Source: Rhizobium oryzihabitans (GTDB taxonomy: Bacteria; Pseudomonadota; Alphaproteobacteria; Rhizobiales; Rhizobiaceae). From it: 64,000 nt of DNA. The notes beneath the pieces were generated by a model that made no database searches, was not told the DNA's origin, and was given only the letters and a program-made list of their open reading frames with translations. A program made the position numbers and the translations under genes. The stretch lies in contig NZ_CP048632.1 of NCBI RefSeq assembly GCF_010669145.1, forward strand, positions 248,001 through 312,000, read 5' to 3'. Positions 36,388 through 44,239 of the stretch are shown in pieces; within the stretch, counting starts at the first letter, position 1; each line of letters opens with the position of its first letter.

Positions 36388-36600
36388 TCAGGCAGAAAAG
36401 GGTGGAGCTATGTCTGGACCTTGGGAACGAAGCTTTTCCCAGTCATCACCAGACAACGCGGCTTCCAGCACAACGTCCACCTCGGGCAAGAAACTCTCCC
36501 ACATCGGCCGGCCTTCGAACGCCGTGTTTTCAGGAACGTCGTTAAACCGGCATAGAGCGCGAGCAGCTTTCTCCCTTGGGGAATGAGCGCGGGAAGTCAA
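36388..36600 (-). CDS. Small protein downstream of the repressor
   Basis: A 70-residue protein from a TTG start that overlaps the repressor stop (TTGA). RAHSPREKAARALCRFNDVPENTAFEGRPMWESFLPEVDVVLEAA is typical of small conserved proteins in alphaproteobacterial phages. Co-transcription with the repressor suggests expression in the lysogen. Confidence 0.68.
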   Translation of the reverse strand: MTSRAHSPREKAARALCRFNDVPENTAFEGRPMWESFLPEVDVVLEAALSGDDWEKLRSQGPDIAPPFSA

Positions 36601-37288
36601 AGCCGCTTTCCACTCGTAGACACGTCTTCGACCGGTGCGCCCACATTGCGACGGATATGCTTCTGCGCTGAGCGCCTCGGCTTTATGTCCGTGACGAACG
36701 CAAAGTACCGGACGGGTATGTCTCTCATCATGGGAGCATTTACGCTCTCGAGATGAAATAAACCCGGCTGCGATCCTGGATATGGCGTCTTGATCAGAAC
36801 ACGCTCGTCTTCAAGGAAGCAAACGCAAGGTTCGCCCATGTGATCCTCCGTCGGGCTTTCCTTCTCATCATAGAAGATCAGCCACCCGTCATTCGCTATT
36901 CCCTCATGGAATCCCCCTGAACTTCCAACGCTGAGGTATTTACGCTTGAGCCTTCGGGGGCTGGAACCTCCCCGAAGTTTCCATCTCCCGTGGCAAACAG
37001 AACAGAGCCATCGGGGCCGGCGCCAGCCTTGCCGACGATCTGAACCATTGTCGGGCCTTTTTCTGGCCCATCGCCCTCACCAGTCAAAAGCCATCCTTGG
37101 CTAACCCGGAAAGCCTTCGCATATTTGTCGGCCGCCCGGACAATGCCGCGCGTGCCATTCTCATGCTGCGTATAGCTGTCTGGACTCCATCCGAAGTAAA
37201 TGGCAGCGTCTTTCGCCGTCTCGAACTTGCGTGCGATCCGGGCTTGTTCAAGCCGCTTGGCGGCATCTGGGCGATCATCAAACTTCAT
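36597..37288 (-). pseudogene. Prophage CI-like repressor (HTH + S24), frame broken at 36901-36903
   Basis: Residues 1-60 carry an XRE-type HTH (KRLEQARIARKFETAKDAAIYFGWSPDSYTQHENG). The S24/LexA-type half reaches ALEVQGDSMR, whose Ser is the nucleophile, then hits a stop. The adjacent frame continues ANDGWLIFYDEKESPTEDHMGEPCVCFLEDERVLIKTPYPG, with the matching Lys, to 36597. One missing G after ATGAGG restores a protein of about 230 residues. It should bind the GTGC-N5-GCAC sites and self-cleave on SOS induction. No ribosome site precedes the ATG. Confidence 0.85.
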
Positions 37289-37291
37289 ATA

Positions 37292-37369
37292 GTGCAAAAA
37301 GCACGAAACCACCGTGCGTTTCGACTTGACAAAGCGCCGTGCATAACGCACGTTAAGTGCATGACGCAC
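37292..37369. promoter_or_regulatory. Right operator cluster and divergent promoters
   Basis: GTGCAAAAAGCAC (37292-37304), half-site GTGCGTTTC (37314-37322), GTGCATAACGCAC (37339-37351) and GTGCATGACGCAC (37357-37369). TTGACA at 37326-37331 lies 7 bp before the third site. The last operator contains the start codon of the Cro-like gene, and the first ends 3 bp before the repressor start. Bound repressor would block both genes. Confidence 0.85.
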
Positions 37370-37582
37370 GAACTCGACATCAAATCGCTCCGTGAGAGCA
37401 TCAAGTGGAAGCAAGATCGGCTGGCGCGCTTTCTGGGCGTTGATCGTTCGAGCGTATCCCACATGGAAAATGGTCGTCCCGTGAGCGGGCCGGTCAAGCG
37501 CCTTCTCGAAACCCTTGCTGCTGCCGCCAAGGCAGGAACTGCGGATGCCCTCTGCCCGGAAGAGACGGAGAATGCAGCATGA
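37361..37582 (+). CDS. Cro-like HTH repressor
   Basis: A 73-residue protein starting MTHELDIKSLRESIKWKQDRLARFLGVDRSSVSHMENGRPVSGPVKRLLETL, a compact XRE HTH. It is divergent from the S24-type repressor and begins inside an operator, the layout of Cro. Upstream there is no ribosome site, so translation may be leaderless. The end overlaps the next gene by 4 bp. Confidence 0.82.
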   Translation: MTHELDIKSLRESIKWKQDRLARFLGVDRSSVSHMENGRPVSGPVKRLLETLAAAAKAGTADALCPEETENAA

Positions 37583-38091
37583 CGCTGAATGTCTCCGCAT
37601 ATCCGCTCTGCGCCGCAAGGCTCAAATTCCAGCGCGCCGACCTCAGCGACAAGCTGATGACGCACTACTGGGCGGCTGTGTGCGTGGCATTCGACATTCG
37701 CGATGCAGAGCTTGCGGAGGCTGGCGGTTTCAACTTCGAGAGCCGCACCGAGGAGAACGGCAAGCGCCTCCTGTCTGGTCTGGAAAATCTTCTGATGAAG
37801 CGCCAGCAGCGTGTTGCCGCGAACTCTGCCTATGCCAGCCTTGAACTGCGGGCGTCTCTCGGAGCCAGAGGCATAAAAACCTCGAAGCTCAAGACCGAGG
37901 ACGATTATTGGCTCGTCGCGGAAACGCTCTTTGCCGGTCGGATCACTCGCGACGGCGGACTGACGCGGCTTTACGCGCAGATCTGCAACATCACCAAAAA
38001 AGAGCGCGCTCGCCTGACGGCTGAGAACCTCAAGAAAATTGATCCCGACTGGCTTTCGGATGCCGCGGCTCATCAGAGGAAACTCCAGTGA
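37579..38091 (+). CDS. Prophage hypothetical protein
   Basis: A 170-residue protein starting MTLNVSAYPLCAARLKFQRADLSDK. Mostly helical and basic towards the end (ITKKERARLTAENLKKIDPDWL). Not recognised. ATGA overlaps on both sides place it in the rightward early operon. Confidence 0.62.
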   Translation: MTLNVSAYPLCAARLKFQRADLSDKLMTHYWAAVCVAFDIRDAELAEAGGFNFESRTEENGKRLLSGLENLLMKRQQRVAANSAYASLELRASLGARGIKTSKLKTEDDYWLVAETLFAGRITRDGGLTRLYAQICNITKKERARLTAENLKKIDPDWLSDAAAHQRKLQ

Positions 38092-38402
38092 CAGAACAGA
38101 AAATCACAATGGCAGGGCTGGAAAAGATGTTTGGCGAGAGCCAGCCGCAGCTTGTCGACGGCGCGTCTCAGGACTGCATAGGCGAACTGGACATCGATCC
38201 GGCCCGGTTGCTGAAAAAGGTGATCGCTGCGGTCATCAGTCATGATCAGGGGCATATCCTCTACGACTTCCCAGAGGTTCTGGAATTTCTGAAATCGCGC
38301 ATCCCGAGCCGTGAAGAGCTGTCCGGCCACACCGGCATCGATGAGCGCATGTTCGAAGCAAAGGCCAAGTGGCCGAACCTTATTCCGGGGACGCAGATAT
38401 GA
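38088..38402 (+). CDS. Prophage hypothetical protein
   Basis: A 104-residue protein starting MTEQKITMAGLEKMFGESQPQLVDG; helical, acidic, no domain. Its stop overlaps the next start. Confidence 0.6.
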   Translation: MTEQKITMAGLEKMFGESQPQLVDGASQDCIGELDIDPARLLKKVIAAVISHDQGHILYDFPEVLEFLKSRIPSREELSGHTGIDERMFEAKAKWPNLIPGTQI

Positions 38403-38785
38403 CCCAATGGAACCACAACATATCCCAAGCCCCGCGCGACGGCAGCCACGTCATTCTGGCGATGCCGAACAAGACGACGCTCCGTTCCTACTGGTGCGAG
38501 CCGAAGAACGAACCGGCGCACTGGTGCATGCTGAGCCACAAGAACGAGCCGGTGGCTTGGATGGCATGGCCGGAACATCCATTCGCATCCGCTACGACGA
38601 GCGAAGATGCGCTGACCGAAGCCCCGACGAACGTAAGTCTCCCGGTTGACGAGAGGAGCGGTGAACGGGCCAACGCAGGAGGCGACCATGTAACCGGTGG
38701 CGAGAATGCTCATACGATATCGGCGGGGGAGCTCGTCAGTAACTCCTCCGCATTCCTTCTCGAAGACGTTGGGGGAGGTGCCTGA
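38399..38785 (+). CDS. Prophage protein with DUF551-like start
   Basis: A 128-residue protein. ISQAPRDGSHVILAMPNKTTLRSYWCEPKNEPAHWCMLSHKNEPVAWMAWPEHP resembles short phage proteins with W-x3-P-x(n)-W-x-P-L-P spacing (DUF551-like). The C-terminal half is low-complexity. Function unknown. Confidence 0.62.
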   Translation: MTQWNHNISQAPRDGSHVILAMPNKTTLRSYWCEPKNEPAHWCMLSHKNEPVAWMAWPEHPFASATTSEDALTEAPTNVSLPVDERSGERANAGGDHVTGGENAHTISAGELVSNSSAFLLEDVGGGA

Positions 38786-39136
38786 ATGGACACGGTTCAA
38801 ATCCTCAAGGAAGCCCGCGCCCTCATCGCTGATGAGGAGAACTGGACGCAGGGCGATTATGCGCAAGACAAAGACGGCAACCAGACTATGCCTAGTTTGA
38901 GTGAGGCGACGTGTTTTTGCGCTGTTGGTGCAATTCACCGAGTTGGACGGATCAAGCTTTCCCAGTCTGTGCCTCTCGACATCATTTCGGTTCTCGCCAT
39001 CGATGAAGCTGTAGATCGTACTGACGTTGGAATCAGTGAATCGGCAATAATCGGGTTCAATGACACCCACACCCACGCCGACGTTCTCGCTCTCTTTGAC
39101 CGCACCATAGCTCGCGCTGAAAGCGAGGCCGCATGA
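38786..39136 (+). CDS. DUF6197 family protein
   Basis: A 116-residue protein: VQILKEARALIADEENWTQGDYAQDKDG, then ATCFCAVGAIHRV and FNDTHTHADVLALFDRTIARAE. This is the DUF6197 layout, common in actinobacteria and phages, with conserved C-x-x-G and N-D-x-x-x-T-x-x-x-V motifs. Role unknown. Confidence 0.82.
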   Translation: MDTVQILKEARALIADEENWTQGDYAQDKDGNQTMPSLSEATCFCAVGAIHRVGRIKLSQSVPLDIISVLAIDEAVDRTDVGISESAIIGFNDTHTHADVLALFDRTIARAESEAA

Positions 39137-39303
39137 CCTCCGCCCGTATCGAAGCAGCCACACAATCGCGCCGCGCAAAGTACCGACCACACTACGTCGG
39201 CTGCCGCGAGTGCCACCGTCCACTTTCCATTGAAAACCAGATCGAGAAGTTCTGCGACGACTGCGGGACTGTAACGCCGGTCGAAATTCGTGAGGGGAAT
39301 TGA
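39133..39303 (+). CDS. Small zinc-ribbon protein
   Basis: A 56-residue protein reading MTSARIEAATQSRRAKYRP then CRECHRPLSIENQIEKFCDDCG. CxxC...CxxC makes a zinc ribbon. 4-bp overlap with the preceding gene. Confidence 0.62.
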   Translation: MTSARIEAATQSRRAKYRPHYVGCRECHRPLSIENQIEKFCDDCGTVTPVEIREGN

Positions 39304-39305
39304 TC

Positions 39306-39413
39306 ATGAAGAAGGTCACCAAACAGAAGCCGATCGTCATCGATATGAAGGCCTTTGAGGCTGAACTGATGGCTGAAGTTGCCCGCATCAACGATGAACG
39401 GGCGGCGGCATGA
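39306..39413 (+). CDS. 35-residue prophage mini-protein
   Basis: MKKVTKQKPIVIDMKAFEAELMAEVARINDERAAA when read in two helical pieces. It overlaps the next gene by ATGA, and the spacing and start context (GGGGAATTGATC) support translation. Confidence 0.5.
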   Translation: MKKVTKQKPIVIDMKAFEAELMAEVARINDERAAA

Positions 39414-39508
39414 CCGACACGACCATTTTCATCGGCGGTGAGGCGTTTCTGGCGGCTGTTACTGTCCTCGTCATCCTGGCGCACTTCACGGTCTCGGGGC
39501 GGGAATAA
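39410..39508 (+). CDS. 32-residue membrane mini-protein
   Basis: MTDTTIFIGGEAFLAAVTVL then VILAHFTVSGRE: one transmembrane helix. Couples to the upstream mini-gene by a 4-bp overlap. Confidence 0.5.
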   Translation: MTDTTIFIGGEAFLAAVTVLVILAHFTVSGRE

Positions 39509-39590
39509 CCTTCAACAAACTGAGCGGCACGTCCCCCTGACGCTCAGCGCTGGTCGCCTTCATCCACCTCCCTGTTGGCGGCCAGCACCC

Positions 39591-39737
39591 TTACCAGCGT
39601 TCTCCCCGCAGCCTTGCGATGACTGCGGCGAGGGGAACACCAAGGGGAACAAAACCGCCTTTGCGCGGCGGGCCGGAGACGGCGGTTTGATTGGCATCTG
39701 TGCCGCCGTCTCCATCAGTTTCAAAGCCTTTGTACAT
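39591..39737 (-). CDS. Possible 48-residue opposite-strand protein
   Basis: The minus strand has a perfect GGAGG site 5 bp before ATG 39737. The product begins MYKGFETDGDGGTDANQT and ends with PRKGGFVPLGVPLAAVIARLRG. It covers a GGAGACGGCGG/CCGCCGTCTCC stem (39673-39712). Either a small antisense gene or a fortuitous frame in a regulatory spacer. Confidence 0.35.
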   Translation of the reverse strand: MYKGFETDGDGGTDANQTAVSGPPRKGGFVPLGVPLAAVIARLRGERW

Positions 39738-39781
39738 GTTGGCCTCCGTTGACGCCGCCAACCTCGCACAAAGGATGAAGA

Positions 39782-40189
39782 ATGTCTGACAATAGGTTTT
39801 CACGAAACGTAAATTTTGTTTCAGAGGATGAAATGTCTAGTACTGCGTTAGTCGAAGCAAAAGACTGGTACGACAAGCTTATGGCCTTGGAATTTAGGGG
39901 CCGTGGCGATCGTGAAAAGTCTGCCCGTGGGCGAGTAGCCGATAACATCGGTGTCCCTGAGACGTGGCTGTTCGACCTTCAATACAAGTCCAGTGGCAAG
40001 AAAGATGTGCGCGGTGCGCTCTATCGAGCCCTCATGCTTGGCATCCAGAAATACGAAGACCTTTGCCAGAAAAACGAGGAAGCGGCGGATCGGTACAAGG
40101 CCGATCGCCTGAAACGACGAGGCAATCATGAAACGGCTGACGAAAAGCCTGCTCAGGCGGGTTTGGGAATGGATTCGTCTGAGGTTTGA
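39782..40189 (+). CDS. Prophage hypothetical protein
   Basis: A 135-residue protein starting MSDNRFSRNVNFVSEDEMSS. The middle (KSARGRVADNIGVPETWLFDLQYKSSGKKDVRGALYRALMLGIQKYEDL) is helical and could be HTH-like. No named family. Confidence 0.6.
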   Translation: MSDNRFSRNVNFVSEDEMSSTALVEAKDWYDKLMALEFRGRGDREKSARGRVADNIGVPETWLFDLQYKSSGKKDVRGALYRALMLGIQKYEDLCQKNEEAADRYKADRLKRRGNHETADEKPAQAGLGMDSSEV

Positions 40190-40204
40190 GAAGAGGAAGT
40201 CACG

Positions 40205-40549
40205 ATGAAGGCGGCGACATACAAAAAGGGCGTGAAGCCCAAGCGGGGTATGAGCCTCGCACGTCGCGCCGCAAAGCGTGACGCCAGCGAACCGGAGATC
40301 GTCACGGCGCTAGAGCAGTGCGGGTTCTCGGTGTTTCGCCTGAATGAGCCTTGCGATCTGCTCGTCGGCTTCCGTGGCAAAAACTATCTGGTCGAATGCA
40401 AGACGAATGGCACAGCCTACGGCAAAGACCTCAACAGCAATCAGCAGGCTTTCAACGACTTTTGGCGCGGCGGCAAGATGGTTCGCATCGGCAGTGCTTT
40501 GGAAGCGCAAGATTGGGCGATATCGATCGCCAGTAAGGCGACGGCATGA
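40205..40549 (+). CDS. VRR-NUC/resolvase-like nuclease
   Basis: A 114-residue protein: EPEIVTALEQCGFSVFRLNEPCDLLVGFRGKNYLVECKTNGTAYGKDLNSNQQAFND. E, the D of CDLL, and E-x-K of VECK form a PD-(D/E)XK site. It couples to the helicase gene by ATGA, the usual phage nuclease-helicase pair. Confidence 0.82.
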   Translation: MKAATYKKGVKPKRGMSLARRAAKRDASEPEIVTALEQCGFSVFRLNEPCDLLVGFRGKNYLVECKTNGTAYGKDLNSNQQAFNDFWRGGKMVRIGSALEAQDWAISIASKATA

Positions 40550-41940
40550 GCGAGTATCAAGAGTTCCTCGATCGCAAGAAGATCACCGATCCTGATACAG
40601 GCATCAGTGAAGCTTTGTCCCTGCCGTCGGTATTGAAGCCTCACCAGCACGATATCGTTCAGTGGTCATTGCGCCGCGGTCGCGCCGCTATCTTTGCCGG
40701 CACTGGCCTTGGAAAGACGCTCATGGAGCTTTCATGGTCGGATCAGGTCTTCGACTTCACAGGTAAGCCAGTCCTTATCATGGCGCCGCTAGCCGTCGCT
40801 GAGCAACACATTACCGAGGCCGAGAAATTCGGCATGGCGGCAAATCTGGTGTCGTTCCATCCCGAGGAAGGATGGGGGATCAACGTCACCAATTACCAGA
40901 AGATGGATCACTTCGACCTGTCCCGGTTCGGTGGCGTCGTTCTGGACGAAAGCAGCATCCTCAAAAGCACGGACGGCAAGTACCGCACGAAGCTGATTTC
41001 CGAGTGCTCGAAGATACCGTTCAGGCTGGCAGCAACGGCAACTCCGGCGCCGAACGACTTCATGGAGCTTGGCAATCATGCGGAGTTCCTCGGCGTCATG
41101 TCGTATACCGACATGCTTGCGACGTTCTTCACACACGACGGAGGCGATACGCAGAAATGGCGGCTGAAAGGGCACGCTGAGAGCGAGTTCTGGAAGTGGA
41201 TGGCTTCGTGGGCCGTGATGCTTCGGAAGCCTTCCGATCTAGGCTATGACAATGCCGGCTACGATCTTCCGCCGCTGAACTACCACCAGCACACTGTCGG
41301 AGTGGAATACGCCCCAAGCCTCGATACCGGCCTCCTTTTCCCCATGGAAGCCCGCACGCTGCAAGAACGCATTGCGGCTCGCCGTGACAGCGTATCCGAG
41401 CGCGTGGCGCTAGCCGCCTCCATGACGCCGGCCGATAGACCTTTCGTATGGTGGTGCAATCTGAACAGCGAAGCTGAGGCCCTCGCAAAGCTGATACCAG
41501 GCGCGGTCAATCTATCAGGGGCCGACAAAGACGACGACAAGCGCCGCAAGCTTGTTGACTTCTCGCAGGGTCGCATTCGCGTGCTGATCACGAAGCCGTC
41601 GATCGCCGGGTTCGGAATGAACTGGCAGCACTGCGCAGATACCGGATTTGTCGGGCTGAATGACAGCTTCGAGCAAATCTATCAGGCGATCCGTCGCTTC
41701 TGGCGGTTTGGGCAGATGAAGCCGGTCAATGTCCATTTCATCGCATCTGAAATGGAGGGCGCCACCGTAGCAAACCTCCGTCGGAAGGAAATCGACGCGG
41801 ACCGGATGGCCGCAGCGATGGTGATGCACATGGCAGACCTTTCGAGTGCAGCTGTGCGCGGATCTGTTCGTGATCGTCCTGACTACAATCCAACCATACC
41901 GATGAAAATTCCAACATGGATAGGGGAGTGCGCGGCATGA
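40546..41940 (+). CDS. SNF2/DEAD-type helicase
   Basis: A 464-residue protein with LKPHQHDIVQWSLRRGRAAIFAGTGLGKT (Q/Walker A), VVLDESSILKS (Walker B, DESS), AATATPAPNDFMELGNHAEFLG (motif III) and the C-terminal ATPase lobe VLITKPSIAGFGMNWQHCADTGFVGLNDSFEQIYQAIRRFWRFGQ (motifs V-VI). Typical of phage helicases working in replication or recombination. Coupled on both sides by 4-bp overlaps. Confidence 0.92.
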   Translation: MSEYQEFLDRKKITDPDTGISEALSLPSVLKPHQHDIVQWSLRRGRAAIFAGTGLGKTLMELSWSDQVFDFTGKPVLIMAPLAVAEQHITEAEKFGMAANLVSFHPEEGWGINVTNYQKMDHFDLSRFGGVVLDESSILKSTDGKYRTKLISECSKIPFRLAATATPAPNDFMELGNHAEFLGVMSYTDMLATFFTHDGGDTQKWRLKGHAESEFWKWMASWAVMLRKPSDLGYDNAGYDLPPLNYHQHTVGVEYAPSLDTGLLFPMEARTLQERIAARRDSVSERVALAASMTPADRPFVWWCNLNSEAEALAKLIPGAVNLSGADKDDDKRRKLVDFSQGRIRVLITKPSIAGFGMNWQHCADTGFVGLNDSFEQIYQAIRRFWRFGQMKPVNVHFIASEMEGATVANLRRKEIDADRMAAAMVMHMADLSSAAVRGSVRDRPDYNPTIPMKIPTWIGECAA

Positions 41941-42932
41941 CTATCAACGCCGTCGACCAGGTTGTGACCGATCGATACGCCATCTATCAGGGCGACGCAT
42001 GCGAGCTTATCCGTGGCGTCCCCGGTGATAGCGTCCATTTCGGCATCCATAGCCCGCCATTCGAGGGGCTTTACAAGTTCTCGAACTACGACCGCGATAT
42101 ATCGAACAATGACGGCCCGCAGTTTTGGGAGCACTACGCATTCCTGATTTCCGAACTCTACAGGGTGACGAAGCCGGGCCGCATACATTCCGTTCACTGC
42201 ATGCAACTGCCCACCAGCAAGACACGACATGGCTTTATCGGCATGCGGGACTTCCGGGGCGAAATCGTCAGAGCCTACGAGGACGCCGGGTGGATCTTCC
42301 ATTCCGAAGTTTGCATCTGGAAAGACCCGGTTATCGCTCAGCAGCGCACGAAATCTATCCGGTTGCTTCACAAGCAGATCACGAAGGACAGCACGATCAG
42401 CGGTATGGGACTTGCTGATTATATCGTGTCATTCCGCAAGCCGGGGGACAACGAGGCGCCCGTCGCTGGAATGTTTGACCGGTGGTCTGGCGATGACAGC
42501 CTCGACATCAGCCGTGAGGCCTATGAAAAGCACAGAAAGCAAACCGAATCCGAAGGCCGCAAGGCTTGGCCCTTCGAGCAGTGGCGTTCAATCCTCGTAT
42601 GGCAGCGGTACGCTTCGCCAGTGTGGATGGACATCAACCAGACGAACACCCTGCAGTATCGCGCCGGTCGCGATGAGAAGGACGAACAGCACATATCCCC
42701 GCTACAGCTGGACGTGATCGAGCGATGCCTCGATCTTTGGTCGGCAAAGGGTGAGACAGTCCTGACACCGTTCCTTGGCATTGGAAGCGAAGTTTACTCC
42801 GCTGTAAAGCTCGGCCGAAAAGGACTGGGTTTCGAGTTGAAGCCGTCCTATTTTCGACAGGCAGTCAAGAACATCGCCGAATTGAATATTCAACCAGCTG
42901 ACACGCTGTTCGATATGGCAGGTGTCGCATGA
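41937..42932 (+). CDS. Beta-class DNA methyltransferase (N4-C or N6-A)
   Basis: A 331-residue protein. The catalytic SPPF motif (about residue 39) precedes the AdoMet-binding block ETVLTPFLGIGSEVYSAVKLGRKGLGFELKPSYF, the beta-class order. SPPF fits N4-cytosine enzymes best. No cognate restriction enzyme is adjacent, so it probably protects phage DNA. It overlaps the helicase end by 4 bp. Confidence 0.9.
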   Translation: MTINAVDQVVTDRYAIYQGDACELIRGVPGDSVHFGIHSPPFEGLYKFSNYDRDISNNDGPQFWEHYAFLISELYRVTKPGRIHSVHCMQLPTSKTRHGFIGMRDFRGEIVRAYEDAGWIFHSEVCIWKDPVIAQQRTKSIRLLHKQITKDSTISGMGLADYIVSFRKPGDNEAPVAGMFDRWSGDDSLDISREAYEKHRKQTESEGRKAWPFEQWRSILVWQRYASPVWMDINQTNTLQYRAGRDEKDEQHISPLQLDVIERCLDLWSAKGETVLTPFLGIGSEVYSAVKLGRKGLGFELKPSYFRQAVKNIAELNIQPADTLFDMAGVA

Positions 42933-43284
42933 CCGGCCCGAGAAAGACGCCCTCGCAGTCCTACAGCCGTTCCTTGGCGATGAGCTGGCGAAGGCCATTG
43001 TTGAGTTCCGCCGGCACACGAAGAAATCCCCGCTGACCGGATATGCCGCCAAGCTACTCGTGAAGGAATACCAGATCACGGGCAATGCCGTGGCGGCCGC
43101 CGAAATGCAGATTTCTATGTCGTGGCAGGGCTTCAAGGCCAACTGGTATTTCAACGAACTCGCCAAGACTGGCCAGCGCCACCCGCACCAGCCGCCGCAA
43201 CGCCGGACAGGCGACATGGCAGATTTCACCAACGACTTGATGGAGGGCTACTATGAACGCAAGCTTCCGACCATCAACCATTGA
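42922..43284 (+). CDS. Prophage hypothetical protein
   Basis: A 120-residue protein from a GTG overlapping the methyltransferase end. LQPFLGDELAKAIVEFRRHTKKSPLTGYAAKLLVKEYQITGNAVAAAEMQISMSWQGFKANWY looks like a helical DNA-binding region found in phage replication-associated proteins. Assignment is uncertain. Confidence 0.62.
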   Translation: MSHDRPEKDALAVLQPFLGDELAKAIVEFRRHTKKSPLTGYAAKLLVKEYQITGNAVAAAEMQISMSWQGFKANWYFNELAKTGQRHPHQPPQRRTGDMADFTNDLMEGYYERKLPTINH

Positions 43285-43843
43285 GGCGCTGAAATCCTTG
43301 TGGGTGGCGTTGCCGGTCCGCGCATCAAACGATGGGGCCGACGGCGATCCTCGCGAACGGCAAATGGCCATCCTACAGCTCTATTGCGAGGTTCTTTCCG
43401 AGTGCAGCGAGGCGGCTATCTGGAACACGGTCAATAACCTGCGCGCAGGCAAGATCGAAGATGCCAGCAAGAGCTTTTGTCCGAAGGCTCCCGAACTGGC
43501 CTCTTATGTCCGCAGTGAGCAGACACGTCTCGACGCGCTGAACCGGCCAAAGTCTATCGCGGCTCAGCCAGTGACCCGGCCTTGGACCGATTGGCGAGAG
43601 GTTCACCTGAACCGGGCATTCAAGGAAAATCGTGCGTTCATCGAGCATGTGACGCTCGATCAAGCGAAAGCTCGGTCCAGTCGGAAGAAATACCCAGCCG
43701 GTTCGACGTGGTTTTGGTCCCTTGGTCCCGTCGATACCATGCTTGGCTCAATGTATGGGCCTGCCGGTAGCGCGGAAACTGACGGTCAAATCTGGGGCGA
43801 CAACAGGCAGCATGTACCTGCATCGGTGGTGATCCATGTGTGA
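43253..43843 (+). CDS. Prophage hypothetical protein, possibly replication-associated
   Basis: A 196-residue protein starting MNASFRPSTIEALKSLWVALPVRASNDG. The middle (LQLYCEVLSECSEAAIWNTVNNLRAGKIEDASKSFCPKAPELASYVRS) resembles loader-like proteins that sit near phage helicases. It overlaps neighbours at both ends. No certain family. Confidence 0.62.
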   Translation: MNASFRPSTIEALKSLWVALPVRASNDGADGDPRERQMAILQLYCEVLSECSEAAIWNTVNNLRAGKIEDASKSFCPKAPELASYVRSEQTRLDALNRPKSIAAQPVTRPWTDWREVHLNRAFKENRAFIEHVTLDQAKARSSRKKYPAGSTWFWSLGPVDTMLGSMYGPAGSAETDGQIWGDNRQHVPASVVIHV

Positions 43844-44039
43844 TTGCCCTCTATCCGAAACAGAGCTTCGTGTAGCCCGCTGGCTGGCGGATGGAAAAGA
43901 CTGCCAGGACATCGCGCTTATCCTGGATCGCAGCAAGATGACGGTCACCCGGCATATCGCTGCGGCCTACAACAAGACCGGCACCCACAACATGCACGGC
44001 CTCGTCGCCTTCGTTCTGCGTAAAGGATGGCTCGAATGA
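43836..44039 (+). CDS. Stand-alone LuxR-type HTH protein 1
   Basis: A 67-residue protein that is just a GerE/LuxR HTH: LSETELRVARWLADGKDCQDIALILDRSKMTVTRHIAAAYNKTGTHNMHGLVAFVLRKGWLE. It has no receiver or sensor domain. The next gene encodes a similar protein of identical length. Possibly a late or lysis-timing regulator; not proved. Confidence 0.85.
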   Translation: MCDCPLSETELRVARWLADGKDCQDIALILDRSKMTVTRHIAAAYNKTGTHNMHGLVAFVLRKGWLE

Positions 44040-44239
44040 TTGAAAGAATCCCCACAGATCGAGAGATCGAATGCGTTCAGGCTATTGCCAATGGGCTGAC
44101 TGCCAAGCAGGCATCGTTCAAGCTCGATACATCGATCAATCTGTTCAACAGGCTCCTTGAGAGAGCGCGTCTGAAAACAAGCGCGAAAACAACGGCTGAA
44201 CTGGTCGCAATCGCCATGAGAAACGGATGGATCCAATGA
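44036..44239 (+). CDS. Stand-alone LuxR-type HTH protein 2
   Basis: A 67-residue paralogue-like protein: PTDREIECVQAIANGLTAKQASFKLDTSINLFNRLLERARLKTSAKTTAELVAIAMRNGWIQ. Aligns along its length with the upstream protein (shared ...LVA(F/I)...(R/K)GWxx end). 4-bp coupled. A tandem duplication that has diverged is likely. Confidence 0.78.
   Translation: MIERIPTDREIECVQAIANGLTAKQASFKLDTSINLFNRLLERARLKTSAKTTAELVAIAMRNGWIQ

Noticed and set aside
36219-36545. A 108-codon plus-strand frame in the immunity region
   Set aside because: The minus-strand gene at 36388-36600 has a conserved-looking sequence and couples to the repressor; the plus frame has no ribosome site.
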